Source: Stigmatella aurantiaca DW4/3-1
GTDB taxonomy: Bacteria; Myxococcota; Myxococcia; Myxococcales; Myxococcaceae
Length of the DNA: 64,000 nt
Direction of reading: 5' to 3'
NCBI RefSeq assembly: GCF_000165485.1
Contig: NC_014623.1
Coordinates: 7,458,893-7,522,892, forward strand
Every line of letters starts with the position of its first letter. The stretch's first letter is position 1. The translations under genes and the position numbers were made by a program. The notes beneath the pieces are model-generated. The model worked only from the letters and a program-made list of their open reading frames with translations, searched no databases and was not told the DNA's origin. Shown here piece after piece: positions 36,037-44,473 of this stretch.

Positions 36037-36870
36037 ATGACCCAGCCTCTTATCGACGCGCAACGGTTCCGTGCGCTCCACGCCCCCGGCCAACTGCTGG
36101 TCCTACCCAATGTCTGGGACGCCATGAGCGCCCGGTTGCTTGAGAGCCTTGGCGCTGCGGCACTCGCCACCAGCAGTGCCGCGGTAGCGTGGGCCCACGG
36201 CGCGCCCGACGGAGAGCACTTCGAGTTCGACCGTCTGTTGGCCTCGACCCGCGACATCGTCCGCTCCGTGCGAATCCCGGTGAGCGTCGATTTCGAGCGC
36301 GGCTACAGTACGAGTGCCACGAACGTAGCGGAAGCCGTATGCCGGCTCGCCCAGGTGGGCGTGGTGGGCGTCAACCTCGAGGACGGAACGGAACCTCCCG
36401 AGGTCCTTGCCTCGAAGGTGTCAGCCTGCCGGGAGGCGCTCCGGCGGGAAGGCTTGGACGTGTTTCTGAACGCGCGCACCGACGTGGTGCTGCGTCGCAT
36501 GCTTTCGGGCCCTCAGGCCATCGACGAGGTGGTACGGCGCGCGAAGCGCTACACCGAAGCGGGCTGCGATGGCATCTTCGCCCCTGGCATCTCGGCGGCC
36601 GACGATCTGGCCCGGGTCGTCAACGAAGTCGCAACCCCTCTCAATGTATGGGCGGCACCAACGTTGCCGCCGACTGACCAGCTCCGCACCCTGGGAGTAC
36701 GCCGGGTAAGTGTGGGCCCACGCCTCGCCCTGACTGCGCTCTCAGCGGCAAGGCGCGACGCGGAACAACTGATGGCAGGTCACTGGGCACCTGCGCCAGG
36801 GGACGCCCCGCTCACGTATCCTCAGGTCAATGGTTGGTTTTCCCAGACGCCTGCTCCGTCCAAAGAATAA
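36037..36870 (+). CDS. Isocitrate lyase/PEP phosphomutase superfamily protein
   Basis: TIM-barrel enzyme of 277 residues that probably breaks or rearranges a C-C or C-P bond of a small carboxylic acid. Seen: LLVLPNVWDAMSARLLESLG at the N-terminus, metal-binding VSVDFERGYS (usual D-E/G-Y pattern), VNLEDGTEPPEV, and FLNARTDVVL. The catalytic Cys loop KKCGH of true isocitrate and methylisocitrate lyases is not present, so it belongs to the broad 'phosphonomutase-like' branch with unknown substrate. ATG at 36037 is preceded by TAAGGAG. First chromosomal gene right of the element; no link to the following cluster is evident. Confidence 0.85.
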   Translation: MTQPLIDAQRFRALHAPGQLLVLPNVWDAMSARLLESLGAAALATSSAAVAWAHGAPDGEHFEFDRLLASTRDIVRSVRIPVSVDFERGYSTSATNVAEAVCRLAQVGVVGVNLEDGTEPPEVLASKVSACREALRREGLDVFLNARTDVVLRRMLSGPQAIDEVVRRAKRYTEAGCDGIFAPGISAADDLARVVNEVATPLNVWAAPTLPPTDQLRTLGVRRVSVGPRLALTALSAARRDAEQLMAGHWAPAPGDAPLTYPQVNGWFSQTPAPSKE

Positions 36871-37472
36871 GCAACCTCTTCTCCTGTTGGAGCCATCCTC
36901 ACTTCACGAATGGCTCCTGCCTCGGAGCCAGGCCATTCTCCATGGCCGGTGCGGAAAACTTCCCTTCTGAAGAACTCCCTGCCTTGCCCCGGAAGGCAGG
37001 GGTCTCGCCTCCCATTGCACTCGAAGTGAACCTCCCGCCGATGCAGGGGTTGTAGCCCTCCAGTCCCAAGCGTCCACGCCTTTCTGGGCACATCGCCGGA
37101 AGGGAGGGGAAGCAAGAACACCTGGGAGGGCCAATCAAGCAGTCATGCGCACATGGGGCAGCAGAGGCTGCTTCGAGTTTCATATCAGCGCATCGCCCTG
37201 CGAGGCCTATCGCATAGGACCCAAGGCAGGCATGGCTCCCCTCCACCAGTGTGTGTTTACCGGCGGACCCCGCCCTCGCACCTCCGTGTCGTACAACCAG
37301 ACATTCCGGGGCCGGTAGTGCAATCGCGAACCATGCCCAGATTGGTTGCGCGAAGTTCCATGGTTCACGCTCGTCGCTCTGCGCTTTCTAGCTGATCCGT
37401 CCTTCAGGAAAGACGGCCTGCGACGCTGCCTTCAACCACCATGGGCTTCCAGAAGGAGAAAGTGCGAAGACC
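36871..37472. other. Intergenic region before the biosynthetic cluster
   Basis: No convincing gene. A hairpin CCTGCCTT-GCCCCGG-AAGGCAGG (36978-37000) may terminate the gene upstream; its look (hairpin then GGTCTCGCC) also recalls an IS200/IS605 right end, but nothing else of such an element is seen. The rest probably holds the promoter of the 37473-44413 operon. Confidence 0.4.
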
Positions 37473-38804
37473 ATGAGCACTCTGTTCGAAGCGAGGCTGC
37501 AGGCCTTGAAAACTCCTCCGGCCATCTCCCGCTACCTCTTGGAGGGAGCACCTGCGGACCGGATGCCCACTGAGAAACTGGCCAATTACCAACTTGAATC
37601 GCTCAAGGCCATCCTCCAAAGGGCCTACGACCACTCCGCCTTCTATCGGGAGAAGATGACCCGCTCGGGTGTCCGCCCCAGCGACGTTCAGCAACTTCAG
37701 GATCTCGGAAAGCTGCCCTTTCTGACGAAGGACGAGCTTCGCGGGAACCCTTGGATTCTGCTGACCTGCGAAAAGAAGGACATTGTGCTCATCCAGGTGT
37801 CCACGGGAACGACCGGCGGCGAAGAGATCTACATGGCGTACACGTGGAACGACTACCTGCTCCACGATCTCTCGCCACAGTACCCCGGTCTGTTTCCTGT
37901 CGGGCCCGGCGACATCTGTTTGAACGCCCTCCCGTATGAGATGAGCACTGCGGGACTCTCCTTTCATAAGACGTTCATGGATGGCTACCAAGCCACCGTC
38001 ATCCCCGCCGGCAAAGGAGGGGCTTATTCCACGCCTACCAAGACGCTCAAGATGATCCGGGACCTGCGCCCCAACGTCGTCGTCACCAGCCCTTCTTGGG
38101 CCATCACCCTGGCGGAAGAAGCCGTCCGAAGCAACGTGGCACTGCCTGATCTGGGCCTGAAGAAGATGTGGTTAACCGGCGAAGGGTGCTCCTCCGCGTT
38201 CCGGCAGCGGGTGGAGACGCTCTGGGGCACCACTGCCAACTACTTCTATGGCTCGCTGGAGTGTGGGGGGCTCGGGATCGAATGCGATGCCCACAACGGA
38301 TACCACCTGACCCAGGCCCACGTCCTCATGGAGATCGTGGATCCCAAGACGGGAGCGCTCCTGCAACCGGGAGCAGTCGGTGAGATCGTCGTGACGGCGC
38401 TCTTGCGCTACGACAGCCCGATCATCCGGTTCCGCACGGGCGATCTCGGCTACCTGGAAACCGCCCCGTGTGCTTGCGGCTCCACACTGACCCGCTTCCA
38501 TCTGAGGGGCAGAGCGTTTGACCAACTCCAGTTCCGCGGAAAGGCCCTCTCGCCCCTTCTCCTGGAAGAGTTCCTGATGCGGATACCGGAAGTCGGCAAC
38601 TGGTTCCAGTTCGTCATGCCTTCCTCGGACAGCGCGCGCATCAAAATCCGCTGTGAGCTGGCCGATGGCGTGCAGCCCTCCCAAGCACTGGCCGCCACGA
38701 TCGCGAGCCGGATGGAGGCCTCTGCCCACCTGCCGTTCGATATCGAGTTCGTCGGCCATCTGCCCCGCCCTGGCAGCAAGGTGCTCCGGGTCGTCCGCGA
38801 GTAG
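37473..38804 (+). CDS. PaaK-like AMP-dependent aryl/acyl-CoA ligase (first of two)
   Basis: Adenylates a carboxylic acid and passes it to a thiol; 443 residues, phenylacetate-CoA ligase (PaaK/CapK) type. Motifs: ATP loop VSTGTTGGEEIYM, YFYGSLECGG (usual YGxTE replaced by YGSLE), IIRFRTGDLGYLE, then a Cys pair CACGS and the C-terminal domain hinge LRGRAFDQLQFRGKALSP. First gene of a seven-gene plus-strand run. With the aminohydroxybenzoate genes downstream, the likely substrate is 3-amino-4-hydroxybenzoate or its acyl partner; this is inferred from context. ATG at 37473 is preceded by AGAAGGAG. Confidence 0.88.
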   Translation: MSTLFEARLQALKTPPAISRYLLEGAPADRMPTEKLANYQLESLKAILQRAYDHSAFYREKMTRSGVRPSDVQQLQDLGKLPFLTKDELRGNPWILLTCEKKDIVLIQVSTGTTGGEEIYMAYTWNDYLLHDLSPQYPGLFPVGPGDICLNALPYEMSTAGLSFHKTFMDGYQATVIPAGKGGAYSTPTKTLKMIRDLRPNVVVTSPSWAITLAEEAVRSNVALPDLGLKKMWLTGEGCSSAFRQRVETLWGTTANYFYGSLECGGLGIECDAHNGYHLTQAHVLMEIVDPKTGALLQPGAVGEIVVTALLRYDSPIIRFRTGDLGYLETAPCACGSTLTRFHLRGRAFDQLQFRGKALSPLLLEEFLMRIPEVGNWFQFVMPSSDSARIKIRCELADGVQPSQALAATIASRMEASAHLPFDIEFVGHLPRPGSKVLRVVRE

Positions 38805-38830
38805 TTCCCTGCAACAAGAGGAATCCATTC

Positions 38831-39583
38831 ATGATCATCGACGCACACGCACACTTGTCTCCTACGGCCTATGGCTCCACGGAGAGGTACCTGGAAGTGC
38901 TGAGGCAGAGCGGCATTGAGCAAGCTGTTGTCTGCCCTGGCGGCATGCTCGACGTCAGGAAGATGAACGAATTCGTGTCTGGCCAGAAGAAGCCAGATGC
39001 CATTCCCAAGAATGAGTACGTGAGCCAATCTGTCCAAGCTCACCCCGAGTTGCATGGCGTGGCGTGCGTGGACCCCTGCCACCCGCAGGCACTCTCGCAA
39101 TTGGAAGCGTTGCTGAAGCAAGGCTTCCACGGGCTCATGGTCTCTCCCCTCGTCCACAAGTTCTCGTTCTCCGATGACATGATGGCTGGATTGGCCACCC
39201 TCTGCGGTGAGCAAGGGGCCCCCATCATCTCGCACAATGGGTGGAGACCGGGAGCGAACACCCTTGACTACGTCCAGCTGGCCAAGAAGTTCCCGCGCAC
39301 GAACTTCATCCTGGAGCACATGGGGGCCCACCCCGCCGACGCGGAAGCAACGGAGGCCTGCGCCAGTCTGGACAACCTCTTCTTGGAGACATCGCTCGGA
39401 ACCCACCTTCACGTCGCGGAGACAGTGAAGAAAGCAGGCGCAAGCAAGGTCATCTTTGGCTCCGAGTTCCCCCTCTCCCATCCCGCCTTGGAGATGAAGA
39501 AAGTCTATCTGCTCCCCATCACGGATGGAGAGCGCGAGCAGATCCTGGGAGGAAACATCCGGGGCCTACTCTGTCTGGATTGA
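38831..39583 (+). CDS. Amidohydrolase family 2 (TIM-barrel), candidate benzoxazole cyclase
   Basis: A 250-residue metal-dependent TIM barrel of the ACMS decarboxylase/amidohydro_2 group, shorter than most (about 300). Metal ligands visible: MIIDAHAHLS (HxH), a His in PIISHNGW, ILEHMGAHP, and FGSEFPLSHP. The last motif has Glu where the family usually has the catalytic/metal Asp (GSDxP). It sits between two PaaK-like ligases. In nataxazole synthesis a ligase (NatL2) and an amidohydrolase of this superfamily (NatAM) join two o-aminophenol acids and close the benzoxazole ring. The same role here is inference from gene context. Confidence 0.82.
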   Translation: MIIDAHAHLSPTAYGSTERYLEVLRQSGIEQAVVCPGGMLDVRKMNEFVSGQKKPDAIPKNEYVSQSVQAHPELHGVACVDPCHPQALSQLEALLKQGFHGLMVSPLVHKFSFSDDMMAGLATLCGEQGAPIISHNGWRPGANTLDYVQLAKKFPRTNFILEHMGAHPADAEATEACASLDNLFLETSLGTHLHVAETVKKAGASKVIFGSEFPLSHPALEMKKVYLLPITDGEREQILGGNIRGLLCLD

Positions 39584-39606
39584 AAATGGACACAGGGGGA
39601 CAAACC

Positions 39607-40845
39607 ATGGCACCACCAGACCGCCTCGAAACCATCAATCAAGTACTTCAGCAGGCTCGGAACTCCATCTTCTACAAAGAGCGCCTGCCAGTTGCTCCCC
39701 TCCGGACCTGGGAGGACTTCCAGCGGCTCCCCTTCACGTCCAAGGAGGATCTGCGCAGGTACTCCCCCCACGGACTCGTCTGCGTCCCGGACCGGGAACT
39801 CTTGCAGTACCATGAGTCCTCCGCGACGACCGGTACCCCCGTCTCTGTCTGGTATAGCCGGGATGATCTGGCGGAAATCCGGGAGCGGTTCTCGGCCTGG
39901 GGGGTCGGATTCATGCCCGGAGACCGGGTGCTCGTCCGGTTCCCCTATGCGCTCTCCACCATCGGTCACTTCGTCCATGCCGCAGCCCAGCACAGGCAGG
40001 CTTGTGTCATTCCCGCGGACAGCCGGACGAGCATCACCCCTCTGCCGCGCGTGGTCGAGCTGATGAGGAAATTGCAGGTGACCGTCCTCGCCACCATCTC
40101 TCTCTCAGCCATGATGATTGCCGAAGCCGCCGAGATGGCAGGGCTCGACCCTCGCCGGGACTTTCCTCACCTGCGTGCCATTTGTTGCGCAGGTGAGCCA
40201 TTGACCCTTTACCGGCGCCGCTACCTCGAAGAGCTCTGGGGCGTTCCTGTGTATGACAACTATGGAATGACGGAGACGGGCCCTCAAGCCATGGATTGCC
40301 ATGAGCAACGCCTCCATCCCTGGCAGGATTTGTTCTGGATGGAAATACTGGATGAGCGCCTTGAGAAAGCCGTGGCGCCAGGGGATGTCGGACACCTGGT
40401 CGTTACCTCGCTCTCCCGGAGGGCTTCACCCATGATTCGCTACCTGACAGGAGACCGGGTTCAGCGCCTGGAACAACCCTGCGGGTGTGGCCACAGCTCG
40501 ACGCTGCGGATCCGAGGCAGGGCAGAGGAGTCTCTGTGGGTCCACAACAGGCCATTCGACCTGTGGGAACTCGAGGAGATCGTCCACCAATTGCCCAGCC
40601 GACGCTTCTGGAAGGCAGCGGCTCAACAGAATGGGCTCCACTTCATCGTCGAGCAGGAAGGGGACAGAGACCACGTCCCACCAGCCCTCCTGGCACAACT
40701 GGAACAACAGCACGGCGTCCGCCTGACGGTGGACCTGGTTCCCAAGGGGACTCTTTACGACCGGAAGGAGCTCATCTCCTTCGGCATGTTGGGCAAGCCG
40801 GTCTACCTCTGCTCGCCCCAGTCTTTGCAAGAAAGCCATCCGTAA
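39607..40845 (+). CDS. PaaK-like AMP-dependent ligase (second of two)
   Basis: Adenylating enzyme of 412 residues, same family as the gene at 37473. Motifs: SSATTGTPVSVWYS, YDNYGMTETGP (full YGxTE here), MIRYLTGDRVQRLE, CGCG Cys motif and a C-terminal hinge LRIRGRAEESLW. The hinge and C-terminal domain differ enough from the first ligase to suggest another substrate. ATG at 39607 was chosen because GGGGGA lies six bases upstream; the frame is open to 39580, overlapping the amidohydrolase stop. One ligase could activate the aminohydroxybenzoate and the other its partner acid. Confidence 0.87.
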   Translation: MAPPDRLETINQVLQQARNSIFYKERLPVAPLRTWEDFQRLPFTSKEDLRRYSPHGLVCVPDRELLQYHESSATTGTPVSVWYSRDDLAEIRERFSAWGVGFMPGDRVLVRFPYALSTIGHFVHAAAQHRQACVIPADSRTSITPLPRVVELMRKLQVTVLATISLSAMMIAEAAEMAGLDPRRDFPHLRAICCAGEPLTLYRRRYLEELWGVPVYDNYGMTETGPQAMDCHEQRLHPWQDLFWMEILDERLEKAVAPGDVGHLVVTSLSRRASPMIRYLTGDRVQRLEQPCGCGHSSTLRIRGRAEESLWVHNRPFDLWELEEIVHQLPSRRFWKAAAQQNGLHFIVEQEGDRDHVPPALLAQLEQQHGVRLTVDLVPKGTLYDRKELISFGMLGKPVYLCSPQSLQESHP

Positions 40846-40951
40846 ACGGACGGCGGCACACCTTCAACGAATCTGCCCACGGCACTCAATCCTGGCCCAC
40901 ATCTCGCCGCGGGCGGACCACACCATCGAGACGCCAGGAGGAGAACAAATC

Positions 40952-42193
40952 ATGAACGGAATGAACAGCATGAGCGATGTCACCACCATGGAGAAGCGCG
41001 AGCGCATCCGCCTTGAGCGCATCGACGGCGACCGCAACCGCATCGAAGAGGCCAGCTCCCTCATCGTCTGGTTCGATACGGCTGGCCTGTCCACGCCGAA
41101 TGACTGCGAGGGCATGCTCGAGCGGGTGATCAACCTGGACTATACCGGGGCTGTCCTTTACCCGGACAACCTGACTGCGCTTGCGCCCATCCTCCCAGCG
41201 CGCATGCTCAAAGTCCTCCACGTCCAGCACTCCGCGGACCTTGAACGGCTGAAATCCATGCCTCAAGCCGGCCAGGCATTCATCGTCGCCAGCCCAGACG
41301 CGCAGGTGCTGGAAAAGGCCGCGGCGATGGGACTCAAGACCTGTTACCGGGCATATGTGGATGACGGTGCAAGCCTGCACCAGTCCATCCAGGAGGGCGT
41401 CCGCCATGCGTTCTTGATGATCCGCTTCCGGGATCCCACGAACATTCCCCTGGAGCTGGTCATCGCCTCCCTCCAGGCCACGCACACCGTGCTCATCAAG
41501 GAGATCAACTCTCCAACGGATGTGGACGACGCCATCGTCACCCTGGGCGTGATGGAGGTGGGTGCGGAAGGCGTCATGTTCTCTCCGCGCTCCCATGAAG
41601 CCCTCAGCGAGTTCGTTTCGCGGCTCGGCCGGCTGAACTGCTCCCTGGTGCAGATCGATGTCGCCACCCTGGTGCGCAGTACGCCCATCGGCATGGGCTA
41701 CCGCAGCTGCATCGACACTTCGACGCTCTTCTCTCCCACGGAGGGCATCCTGGTAGGCTCCACGTCTCAGGGCGGGCTGCTGTGCTGCCCGGAGGTCTTC
41801 TTCCTGCCATACATGGAACTGCGCCCCTTCCGCGTGAACGCGGGAGCGGTCCATAGCTACGTCTACAACTTCGGCAACCGCACGGACTACATGAGTGAGC
41901 TGCGGGCGGGCTCTCCGGTGATGCTCGTGGACCGCTCCGGAAATGCACGCAGGGCCAGTGTCGGCCGAATGAAGACGGAAGTCCGCCCCCTGCGCCTCAT
42001 CGAGGCGGAGTTCCAGACCGGTGAGCGCGTCAACGTCATCATGCAGGACGACTGGCATGTCCGGATCTTCTCGGACGAGGCCAAGCCGCTGAACATCACC
42101 GAGCTGCGACCGGGAGACAAGGTGCTTGGCCACGTGGCCAAGCCCGGCCGGCACGTGGGCATCAAGGTCGACGAGCACATCATCGAAACATGA
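40952..42193 (+). CDS. DHQ synthase II-like enzyme, probable 3-amino-4-hydroxybenzoate synthase (GriH type)
   Basis: 413 residues, related to archaeal 3-dehydroquinate synthase II. Conserved parts: EASSLIVWFDTAGL near the N-terminus, LIKEINSPTDVDDAIVTLGV, IGMGYRSCIDTSTLFSPTEG with GILVGSTSQGGLLCCPE, and RPFRVNAGAVHSYVYN. In Streptomyces griseus GriH turns 2-amino-4,5-dihydroxy-6-oxo-7-phosphooxyheptanoate into 3-amino-4-hydroxybenzoate. The same family also makes DHQ in archaea, but a myxobacterium has the normal AroB, and the aldolase next door is the GriI partner, so the benzoate role is favoured. ATG at 40952 is preceded by AGGAGGAG. Confidence 0.87.
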   Translation: MNGMNSMSDVTTMEKRERIRLERIDGDRNRIEEASSLIVWFDTAGLSTPNDCEGMLERVINLDYTGAVLYPDNLTALAPILPARMLKVLHVQHSADLERLKSMPQAGQAFIVASPDAQVLEKAAAMGLKTCYRAYVDDGASLHQSIQEGVRHAFLMIRFRDPTNIPLELVIASLQATHTVLIKEINSPTDVDDAIVTLGVMEVGAEGVMFSPRSHEALSEFVSRLGRLNCSLVQIDVATLVRSTPIGMGYRSCIDTSTLFSPTEGILVGSTSQGGLLCCPEVFFLPYMELRPFRVNAGAVHSYVYNFGNRTDYMSELRAGSPVMLVDRSGNARRASVGRMKTEVRPLRLIEAEFQTGERVNVIMQDDWHVRIFSDEAKPLNITELRPGDKVLGHVAKPGRHVGIKVDEHIIET

Positions 42194-42245
42194 GTCACCT
42201 CCTGATTCAGCCAACTCGCATCCCATCTCAATACAGGGAGTTGCC

Positions 42246-43100
42246 ATGAGTGGAATTGCCAAGAGGATCCGCTGGTCACGCTTCGTGGACCGGCGATATG
42301 GACGGGGAATCATTGTCCCCATCGATCACGGGCTCTCCATCGGCCCCGTGGAGGGGCTGGACAGTCCCACACAGGTGTCCCGATGGATCGGTCACCCGGG
42401 TATCACGGGCATCATTGCCCACAAAGGCATGCTGGAACGGCTCGGAAGCCAAGGCCTGCTGCGCGGCATCGGCATCATGGTTCATCTCAACGGCATGATG
42501 TCTCTGGCTTCGACGCCAGACCGCAAGGAACGGCTGACGTCCGTGGAGGCCGCCCTCCGGCTGGGAGCAGACGCCGTCTCCGTGCAGCTCAACTTCGACG
42601 GGACGAACGATGCCCATAACCTGGTCCAGCTGGGTGCAGTGGTGGACGAGGCTCAGCACTACGGATTGCCCGTCCTGACCATGCTCTATGACAAGGTCCC
42701 CTGCGCGGAGAAAGAAACGGGCGTGAAGCGGCTCAGGCACCTGATGCGAGCCTGCGTGGAACTGGGAACAGATGCCCTCAAGCTGGCCGCGCCAGAGGAA
42801 CTCTCGATGATGCCGATGCTGCTCGAGGGCATCCGGGAGCACACCGCCGTCTTCTTCGCGGGCGGGGCCGTGCGCTCGGAAGAAGAGATTCTCCTGATGG
42901 CGCAGGAGGCGGTGACCTGCGGCGCCACCGGATTGTGCGTGGGACGTAACATTTTCCAGCGGCCCTCCGTCCTCGCCACGCTCACGCGGTTGCAGGGAGC
43001 CGTCCTGGGAGATTCGCAGGCGAATCCAACCACCTGGCCGCTCTCTACGGCCAACGCCCGCGTCCGCTGGTCCTCTCCCGTGGAAGAGGTGGTGAAATGA
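42246..43100 (+). CDS. Class I aldolase, probable aminoheptulosonate-phosphate synthase (GriI type)
   Basis: Schiff-base aldolase of 284 residues from the archaeal FBA/ADH synthase/LsrF family. Seen: [18 protein letters not shown] (DHG), the barrel lysine in [12 protein letters not shown] as likely Schiff base, [15 protein letters not shown] and the C-terminal phosphate-binding [12 protein letters not shown]. In the known pathway GriI joins aspartate semialdehyde with dihydroxyacetone phosphate to feed GriH. ATG at 42246 is preceded by AGGGAG. The aspartokinase gene overlaps its stop by four bases (ATGA). Confidence 0.87.
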   Translation: MSGIAKRIRWSRFVDRRYGRGIIVPIDHGLSIGPVEGLDSPTQVSRWIGHPGITGIIAHKGMLERLGSQGLLRGIGIMVHLNGMMSLASTPDRKERLTSVEAALRLGADAVSVQLNFDGTNDAHNLVQLGAVVDEAQHYGLPVLTMLYDKVPCAEKETGVKRLRHLMRACVELGTDALKLAAPEELSMMPMLLEGIREHTAVFFAGGAVRSEEEILLMAQEAVTCGATGLCVGRNIFQRPSVLATLTRLQGAVLGDSQANPTTWPLSTANARVRWSSPVEEVVK

Positions 43101-44413
43101 AGGCAGCGATAACAACGACTCCGATCGGCGGCTCTCCGTTCCAGAGCCGTCGGCGCCCCTTGGTCATCAAGAAGTTCGGCGGCACCTCGGTGGCCAACAT
43201 CGAGCGCATCCGCAGAATCGCGCGGCTGGCGCTGGAAGCGCAGCGGGCGGGCAATGACGTGGTGGTCGTGGTCAGCGCCATGGGCGGAGAAACGGACCGT
43301 CTGCTGAAGCTGGCCTACCAGCTTCTGCCCGTGCCGGACTCTCGCGAAATGGACGTGCTCGCCGCCACAGGGGAGCAGGTCACCGTTGCGCTCACCGCCC
43401 TGGCCATCCAGGCGGAGGGGGGAAAGGCGGCCTCTTTCCTCGGGCACCAGCTTCCGGTGATCACCGACAGCTCATTCACCCGGGCCCGTATCCAGTGCGT
43501 GGAACAAGGTCCCATCCGGGAAGCCCTTGCAGGGGGGCAGATCGCGGTGGTCGCCGGATTCCAAGGGGTGGATCCCAAGAACAACATCACGACCCTCGGC
43601 CGCGGCGGCTCGGACACCACGGCCGTCGCGGTGGCAGCCACTCTCGGGGCCGACATCTGCGAAATCTACACGGATGTCGAAGGGGTCTTCACGGCGGATC
43701 CCCGGGTCTGCCCCTCTGGCCTGAAGTTGAAGTCCATTCCTTACGAAGAGATGCTCGAACTGGCGTCCCTGGGGGCCAAGGTCCTTCAGGTGCGCAGTGT
43801 GGAGATTGCCATGAAATACGACGTTCCCATCCACGTCCGCAGCTCGTTCACAGAGGAGGAGGGAACCCGGATCGTCTCCCGGGACAAGATGCTCGAATCA
43901 CGGAGGTTGATGGGATTGGCCTGTGAACGGAACCAGGTGCGAGTGGAACTCATCGGCGCGGAGTGCCGCCCAGGGCTTGTCGCGGAGCTGACCGATTTCA
44001 TGGCCGAGCTGAACGTGAGCGTGGACATGCTCTGCCATTCCCGTGGGGCACTGGAGAACCCCCGGGCGGACATCTCCTTCACTTTGCCCGAAGGTGAGCT
44101 GCGCCGAGCCCAACCTGAGCTGGAACATTTCATGGGCAGGCTGGGAGCCAGCAGCATGCAGGTATCAAGCGATCTGGCCAAGGTCTCCCTGGTGGGCATT
44201 GGCCTCCGCTCGGATCCGGGGATCGCTGCCCGGCTGTGCCGAAGCTTGACCGAGCAGGGAATTCATGTGTCTGGCCTGTCTGTCAACGAGTTGCGGATCA
44301 GCTGTCTCGTGGAGGGGGACGCGGCGGACCAAGCCGTCTGTATCCTGCATGAGACCTTTGAACTCGCAGGTGAGACGCGCGTTGAGCCACTCGCCTCTTT
44401 GTCTCCAGCCTGA
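43097..44413 (+). CDS. Aspartate kinase (cluster-dedicated copy)
   Basis: Phosphorylates aspartate as first step to aspartate semialdehyde. The 438 residues show [16 protein letters not shown] at the N-terminus, [53 protein letters not shown] and two C-terminal ACT domains (about 275-430). ATG at 43097 overlaps the aldolase stop by four bases, so it is coupled to the aldolase. This indicates a dedicated supply of the semialdehyde for 3-amino-4-hydroxybenzoate. No aspartate semialdehyde dehydrogenase is in the window, so the housekeeping enzyme must serve. The ACT domains suggest some feedback control remains. Confidence 0.94.
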   Translation: MKAAITTTPIGGSPFQSRRRPLVIKKFGGTSVANIERIRRIARLALEAQRAGNDVVVVVSAMGGETDRLLKLAYQLLPVPDSREMDVLAATGEQVTVALTALAIQAEGGKAASFLGHQLPVITDSSFTRARIQCVEQGPIREALAGGQIAVVAGFQGVDPKNNITTLGRGGSDTTAVAVAATLGADICEIYTDVEGVFTADPRVCPSGLKLKSIPYEEMLELASLGAKVLQVRSVEIAMKYDVPIHVRSSFTEEEGTRIVSRDKMLESRRLMGLACERNQVRVELIGAECRPGLVAELTDFMAELNVSVDMLCHSRGALENPRADISFTLPEGELRRAQPELEHFMGRLGASSMQVSSDLAKVSLVGIGLRSDPGIAARLCRSLTEQGIHVSGLSVNELRISCLVEGDAADQAVCILHETFELAGETRVEPLASLSPA

Positions 44414-44473
44414 GAACAGGAAGTGCGGAGGCCGCTGGCTGCCCTGGGATTCCAGGGCAGCCAGCACCGAGGG

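Noticed and set aside
36978-37060. IS200/IS605-like right-end hairpin
   Set aside because: Only a hairpin with a similar look; no TnpA/TnpB remnant and no left end nearby.
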